49,936 nt of DNA from Muribaculaceae bacterium (GTDB lineage: Bacteria; Bacteroidota; Bacteroidia; Bacteroidales; Muribaculaceae). The notes beneath the pieces were generated by a model. That model was not told where the DNA came from. It did not search any database and saw only the letters and a program-made list of their open reading frames with translations. Below are positions 49,539 to 49,936 of this stretch, piece after piece. The translations under genes and the position numbers were made by a program. The first letter of the stretch is position 1. Every line of letters starts with the position of its first letter. Location: NCBI GenBank assembly GCA_009775125.1, contig VSPD01000017.1, positions 1-49,936 of the forward strand, read 5' to 3'.

Positions 49539-49769
49539 ATGCAAAAAACAATAGGAGCAATGATACGCGACGAGCTGCGCCGGCAAGAGCGCAGCGTAGC
49601 CTGGTTCGCCCGCAAAATATGCTGCTCCCGCACCCACGCCTACAAAATCTTCGAAAAAGACAACATCGACATCCTCCTGCTCGCCCGCATATCCCGCGCC
49701 CTCGGCCATAACTTCTTCGACGACCTCTCCCGCTCCATAGGAACCCACCCCTCCGGCTTGCAAAAGTAA
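49539..49769 (+). CDS. Small helix-turn-helix protein
   Basis: 76 residues: IGAMIRDELRRQERSVAWFA, RKICCSRTHAYKIFEKDNID, then LLARISRALGHNFFDDL. It has the layout of a Bacteroidetes family of short Xre-like HTH proteins (RDELRRQERSVxWFARKL). The ATG at 49539 is chosen; ATG at 49560 is an alternative. The last six codons read into a dispersed CCTCCGGCTTG repeat and are probably not part of the original protein. It probably binds DNA; target unknown. The long structured leader suggests control after transcription starts. Confidence 0.75.
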   Translation: MQKTIGAMIRDELRRQERSVAWFARKICCSRTHAYKIFEKDNIDILLLARISRALGHNFFDDLSRSIGTHPSGLQK

Positions 49770-49832
49770 GAACACAAGCAGGAACACTAACCGCGAAGCG
49801 CTTTGCAAGGCAAAGAACCCTCCGGCTTGTGA
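49749..49832. repeat. CCTCCGGCTTG-family dispersed repeat, inverted copy of 23126-23182
   Basis: The 57 bases at 49776-49832 are nearly identical to the reverse complement of 23126-23182, with a second CCTCCGGCTTGC at 49750-49761 in front. It overlaps the end of the HTH gene. Nothing further is recognised between 49833 and the window end. Confidence 0.85.
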
Positions 49833-49936
49833 AAAACACCCCCTCGGGCCGCCACCGTGCCCCGCGTTTCAACGCCGGGTCCCCTGTCTTAAAATCCGAT
49901 ACACAACCGTCACCCCATCCAACACACGTCCCCGCC

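Noticed and set aside
49293..49808. A 171-codon minus-strand frame over the HTH gene and its leader
   Set aside because: It crosses a dispersed repeat and the structured leader and contains no domain; the HTH protein on the plus strand is far more credible. Such frames are probably mis-annotations of the conserved leader.

Overview
The window is a piece of a Bacteroidales chromosome; the gene content and moderately high GC suggest a gut lineage such as the Muribaculaceae, but that family-level placement is inference. The evidence is a SusC/SusD polysaccharide-utilization cluster, a DUF4270 lipoprotein, lipoproteins with short Bacteroidetes-type signal peptides, promoters of the Bacteroidetes type (TTG or TTTG, 19-20 bases, then TAnnTTTG) and almost no Shine-Dalgarno sequences. 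No phage, integrase, transposase or CRISPR array was found.

Layout. Positions 1-2443 (+) hold the end of a DUF4270 lipoprotein and a short-form malic enzyme. Positions 2626-7032 (+) hold a very large Strawberry-notch-like superfamily 2 helicase with its own promoter. Positions 7119-13331 hold a secreted C1 aminopeptidase with a SPOR-like lipoprotein, a convergent Ala/Lys-rich lipoprotein, ribosome recycling factor, an FKBP isomerase, and the methionine/threonine genes metX and hom. Positions 13332-14100 carry no protein gene but have a perfect orphan promoter, a possible small RNA and clustered palindromic repeats.

Positions 14101-22534 (-) are a compact beta-glucan-type utilization locus, transcribed susC, susD, a surface glycan-binding lipoprotein, then a GH16 glucanase with two BACON-like domains. 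The receptor and its SusD lid would import oligosaccharides, the binding lipoprotein would hold glucan at the surface, and the GH16 enzyme would cut it. No regulator or GH3 enzyme of the locus is inside the window.

Positions 23242-41648 (-) are the fused str, S10, spc and alpha ribosomal operons: rpsL, rpsG, fusA, rpsJ through rplO, secY, map, infA, rpmJ, rpsM, rpsK, rpsD, rpoA, rplQ. There is a good promoter upstream of rpsL and a terminator after rplQ. Two tRNA-Ser genes with their own promoter lie just upstream. From 42628 to 46004 (+) runs a tightly coupled operon of a secreted esterase, recF, a DUF721/DciA-like gene, a thioesterase and a membrane protein. This is followed by an HU-family protein, a 29-residue basic mS38/COX24-like protein, and an RNase E/G gene behind an attenuator-like hairpin. 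The right end has an unknown acidic protein (-) and a small HTH protein (+) preceded by a roughly 300-base leader full of hairpins.

Three kinds of non-coding structure recur: 10-bp-period TCGA(T/C)TTAA tandem repeats at three intergenic sites, a family of palindromic repeats built on CCTCCGGCTTG, and other GC-rich palindromes that recur in opposite orientation. The best candidates for something undescribed are the structured leader of the HTH gene, the orphan promoter/small-RNA locus near 13.5 kb, the large helicase, and the repeat families.
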